Shown here in pieces: positions 33,776 to 35,584 of a stretch of DNA of 35,584 nucleotides; positions within the stretch are counted from its first letter, which is position 1, and the number at the start of each line of letters is the position of its first letter. The notes beneath the pieces were generated by a model. That model did no database searches, was not told the origin of the DNA, and worked only from the letters and a program-made list of their open reading frames with translations. Location: the NCBI GenBank assembly GCA_947453445.1, contig CANGGP010000035.1, positions 1-35,584 of the forward strand, given 5' to 3'. The DNA is from Sphingobacteriaceae bacterium (GTDB lineage Bacteria; Bacteroidota; Bacteroidia; B-17B0; Aurantibacillaceae). Made by a program: the position numbers and the translations under genes.

Positions 33776-34831
33776 ATGTTTACATACATTATATATAAAT
33801 CGATTTTTTGTGTTGTTATTTTTGCCATCTCTTTGGGTGTGGCAGCTTATTCAACATGGTGGGAAAGAAAATTTGCAGGCTTGCTGCAAGACCGTTGGGG
33901 GCCAAGTCGCGCCGGATGGGCTGGTTTATTGCAGCCATTGGCCGATGGCGGAAAAATGCTTTTCAAAGAAGAAATTATTCCCAATGTGGCCAACAAATTT
34001 TTATTTGTACTGGCACCGGGATTGTTTATTGTTACAGCCATCATGGCGGGAGTACTTATTCCTTGGGGCGCACCAATGACCATTGGCGGCGTGTCATATC
34101 CCTTGCAAGTGGCTGATGTAAATGTTGGTGTGATTTTTCTTTTGGCAGTAACTTCAATAGGTGTGTATGGTATCATGATTGGTGGTTGGTCGTCAAACAA
34201 TAAGTATTCATTGTTGGGCGCCATTCGTTCTTCGGCACAAATGATTAGTTACGAATTGGCCATGGGCATTGCATTGATTGCATTGATTATTTCATCAGGA
34301 GGATCTTTGAGTTTTGGCGAAATGTTGGCCAAACAAGATGCCGGAGTAGCGAATGTTGTATGGCAACCTTTGGGTTTTATTATTTTCTTTGTTTGTGCCT
34401 TGGCCGAAACAAACCGTGCACCTTTCGATTTAGCAGAATGTGAAACTGAATTGGTTGGTGGATACCACACCGAATATTCTGCTTTTAAACTGGGTTTATT
34501 TTTGTTTGCCGAATACATCAACATGTTTGTGTCTTCAGCAGTAATGGCCGGGTTTTATTTTGGCGGATACAATTTCCCTTTTGCTCACGAAATTTATCAA
34601 GCCATCGGATTGCAAGAAGGCTCGTGGATGATTAGCATGATTGGCTTTGGCGTTTACTTTGTAAAGACCTTAATCTTTATTTCGGTGTTTATGTGGATTC
34701 GTTGGACCATCCCAAGATTCCGTTATGATCAATTGATGAATTTGGGTTGGAAAAGTTTATTGCCACTGTCGTTGTTGAACTTGGCAATTACAGTTGTAGT
34801 AGAATATTTTAGAGGAAACATTAAGTTTTAA
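33776..34831 (+). CDS. nuoH: NADH-quinone oxidoreductase subunit H
   Basis: A 351-residue membrane subunit with about eight helices that lines the quinone entry chamber. Signatures are WWERKFAGLLQDRWGPSRAGWAGLLQPLADGGKMLFKEEI near the start and AETNRAPFDLAECETELVGGYHTEYSAFKLGLFLFAEYIN in the middle, with the charged residues that connect to proton transfer. It follows nuoG by 5 nt. The 94-nt gap to nuoI contains an 11-bp stem-loop (34845-34886). Confidence 0.97.
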   Translation: MFTYIIYKSIFCVVIFAISLGVAAYSTWWERKFAGLLQDRWGPSRAGWAGLLQPLADGGKMLFKEEIIPNVANKFLFVLAPGLFIVTAIMAGVLIPWGAPMTIGGVSYPLQVADVNVGVIFLLAVTSIGVYGIMIGGWSSNNKYSLLGAIRSSAQMISYELAMGIALIALIISSGGSLSFGEMLAKQDAGVANVVWQPLGFIIFFVCALAETNRAPFDLAECETELVGGYHTEYSAFKLGLFLFAEYINMFVSSAVMAGFYFGGYNFPFAHEIYQAIGLQEGSWMISMIGFGVYFVKTLIFISVFMWIRWTIPRFRYDQLMNLGWKSLLPLSLLNLAITVVVEYFRGNIKF

Positions 34832-34844
34832 TAGAAAAAAGCAA

Positions 34845-34886
34845 ACAAAATCACTGCGCATTTGAAAATAAGAATAGTGATTTTGT
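34845..34886 (+). other. Stem-loop between nuoH and nuoI
   Basis: Arms acaaaatcact (34845-34855) and agtgattttgt (34876-34886) are perfectly complementary over 11 bp with a 20-nt loop. No T-run follows, so it is unlikely to be a terminator. It may be an mRNA processing or stabilising site within the nuo transcript. Confidence 0.5.
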
Positions 34887-34925
34887 GAGTTTTGAAAATA
34901 ATAATTGAAATATAAAATTTAGTTC

Positions 34926-35525
34926 ATGCCATTAACAAACAGAAGTGTGGTAGTATCACACAAGGAACAAAGTTTTTCAGAGAAAATTTATTTTCCTGCC
35001 ATTGTAAAGGGCATGGCTGTTACATTCAGCCATTTGTTCAAAAAACGCCCTACCATTATGTATCCCGAACAAAAGCGTGAATACGCTGCGGTATATCGTG
35101 GACAACATGTTTTAAAACGCGATGAAAATGGCGCCGAACGCTGTACAGCTTGTGGCATGTGTGCCGTAGCTTGTCCGGCCGAAGCCATCACCATGGAAAG
35201 CGCTGAACGCAAAAAGGGAGAAGAAAATTTGTACCGCGAAGAAAAATATGCAAAGACATATGAAATAAACATGTTGCGTTGCATCTTCTGTGGATTGTGC
35301 GAAGAGGCTTGCCCTAAAGAAGCCATTTTCTTAACCGATCGCATTGTTGCCTCAGAATATGAAAGAGATGTATTTGTTTACGGTAAAGATAAATTGGTAG
35401 AGAAAATTGGATTGCCAATTGATGTGAGCAAACGTCAAACACCGGAAGTGTTGGCTTTCAAAAAAATACCCGGTTTAAAACACAACCAATTGCACCAGGA
35501 AAAAATCAGCAAAGGAAAACACTAA
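34926..35525 (+). CDS. nuoI: NADH-quinone oxidoreductase subunit I
   Basis: A 199-residue ferredoxin-like subunit holding clusters N6a and N6b. The two motifs are C73-x2-C76-x2-C79-x3-C83 (CTACGMCAVACPAEAI) and C119-x2-C122-x2-C125-x3-C129 (CIFCGLCEEACPKEAI). Upstream, FSEKIYFPAIVKGMAVTFSHLFKK is the amphipathic anchor that docks to the membrane arm; RPTIMYPEQKREYA is also conserved. The C-terminus is longer and more basic than in E. coli. Confidence 0.97.
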   Translation: MPLTNRSVVVSHKEQSFSEKIYFPAIVKGMAVTFSHLFKKRPTIMYPEQKREYAAVYRGQHVLKRDENGAERCTACGMCAVACPAEAITMESAERKKGEENLYREEKYAKTYEINMLRCIFCGLCEEACPKEAIFLTDRIVASEYERDVFVYGKDKLVEKIGLPIDVSKRQTPEVLAFKKIPGLKHNQLHQEKISKGKH

Positions 35526-35547
35526 ACAGATTTAGAGAATAGATTTT

Positions 35548-35584
35548 ATGTTAGGATATACAATTACACAATGGCTTTTCGGAA
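35548..35584 (+). CDS. nuoJ: Start of the next nuo gene, probably nuoJ (partial)
   Basis: An ATG at 35548, 22 nt after the nuoI stop, opens a frame MLGYTITQWLFG that runs off the window. Gene order (A to I so far) makes NuoJ, a membrane subunit of complex I, the expected product. The twelve visible residues are too few to confirm this from sequence alone. Confidence 0.5.
   Translation, partial: MLGYTITQWLFG

Noticed and set aside
33847-34224. 125-codon frame opposite nuoH
   Set aside because: Antisense shadow of a highly conserved complex I gene.
34845-34886. Terminator inside the nuo operon
   Set aside because: No T-run follows the stem and the operon continues with nuoI.

Overview
The window is from a Bacteroidota chromosome (roughly 40% G+C by eye) that carries a type IX secretion system (T9SS). 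The evidence is four secreted proteins ending in T9SS type A sorting domains, a PorP/SprF-like protein, a RemB/Wzi-like outer-membrane protein, and DUF5606 and DUF5522 family genes. Several promoters match the Bacteroidota pattern TTTG-N19-TAnnTTTG, and Shine-Dalgarno sequences are absent. I cannot place it below phylum level; a complete-looking nuo operon argues against the many Flavobacteriaceae that rely on Na+-NQR.

Layout. 1-374: the 3' end of a T9SS cargo gene, facing a DUF5606 gene across a bidirectional terminator. 1067-1422: gap with copy A of a structured repeat. 1423-3721: aminopeptidase P and a PorP/SprF-like protein. 3738-10520 (minus): GT87-type glycosyltransferase, S9 dipeptidyl peptidase (start/stop overlap between these two), a secreted unknown, urocanate hydratase, and a 57-residue DUF5522 protein too small for ordinary ORF cut-offs. 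10533-15300 (minus): thioredoxin-like protein, fabH, plsX, a sensor histidine kinase, rpmF and yceD/DUF177. The kinase sits inside the usual yceD-rpmF-plsX-fabH order and is cut off from rpmF by a strong terminator. 15301-15726: copy B of the structured repeat.

15727-18411 (minus): a two-gene unit of an unrecognised lipoprotein and a T9SS cargo protein behind a perfect Bacteroidota promoter, AT-rich by eye. 18479-20086: RemB/Wzi-like protein. 20273-21376 (plus): a T9SS cargo gene flanked by repeats. 21458-24547 (minus): tandem terminators, mdh with a structured leader, gatA and tatA. 24708-27941 (plus): a 1077-residue secreted protein with many Asp-box-like repeats, a PKD domain and a T9SS tail. 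28016-35584 (plus): nuoABCDEFGHI and the start of the next gene, encoding respiratory complex I with a short NuoG.

Most of the window is core metabolism and cell-envelope biology. I see no CRISPR array, tRNA, rRNA, transposase, phage gene or recognisable defence system. The best candidates for something undescribed are: (1) the structured repeat at 1163-1295 and 15444-15591, whose three helices are kept by different base pairs in the two copies; (2) the lipoprotein/T9SS cargo pair at 15727-18411; and (3) the structured leader and duplicated terminators around mdh.
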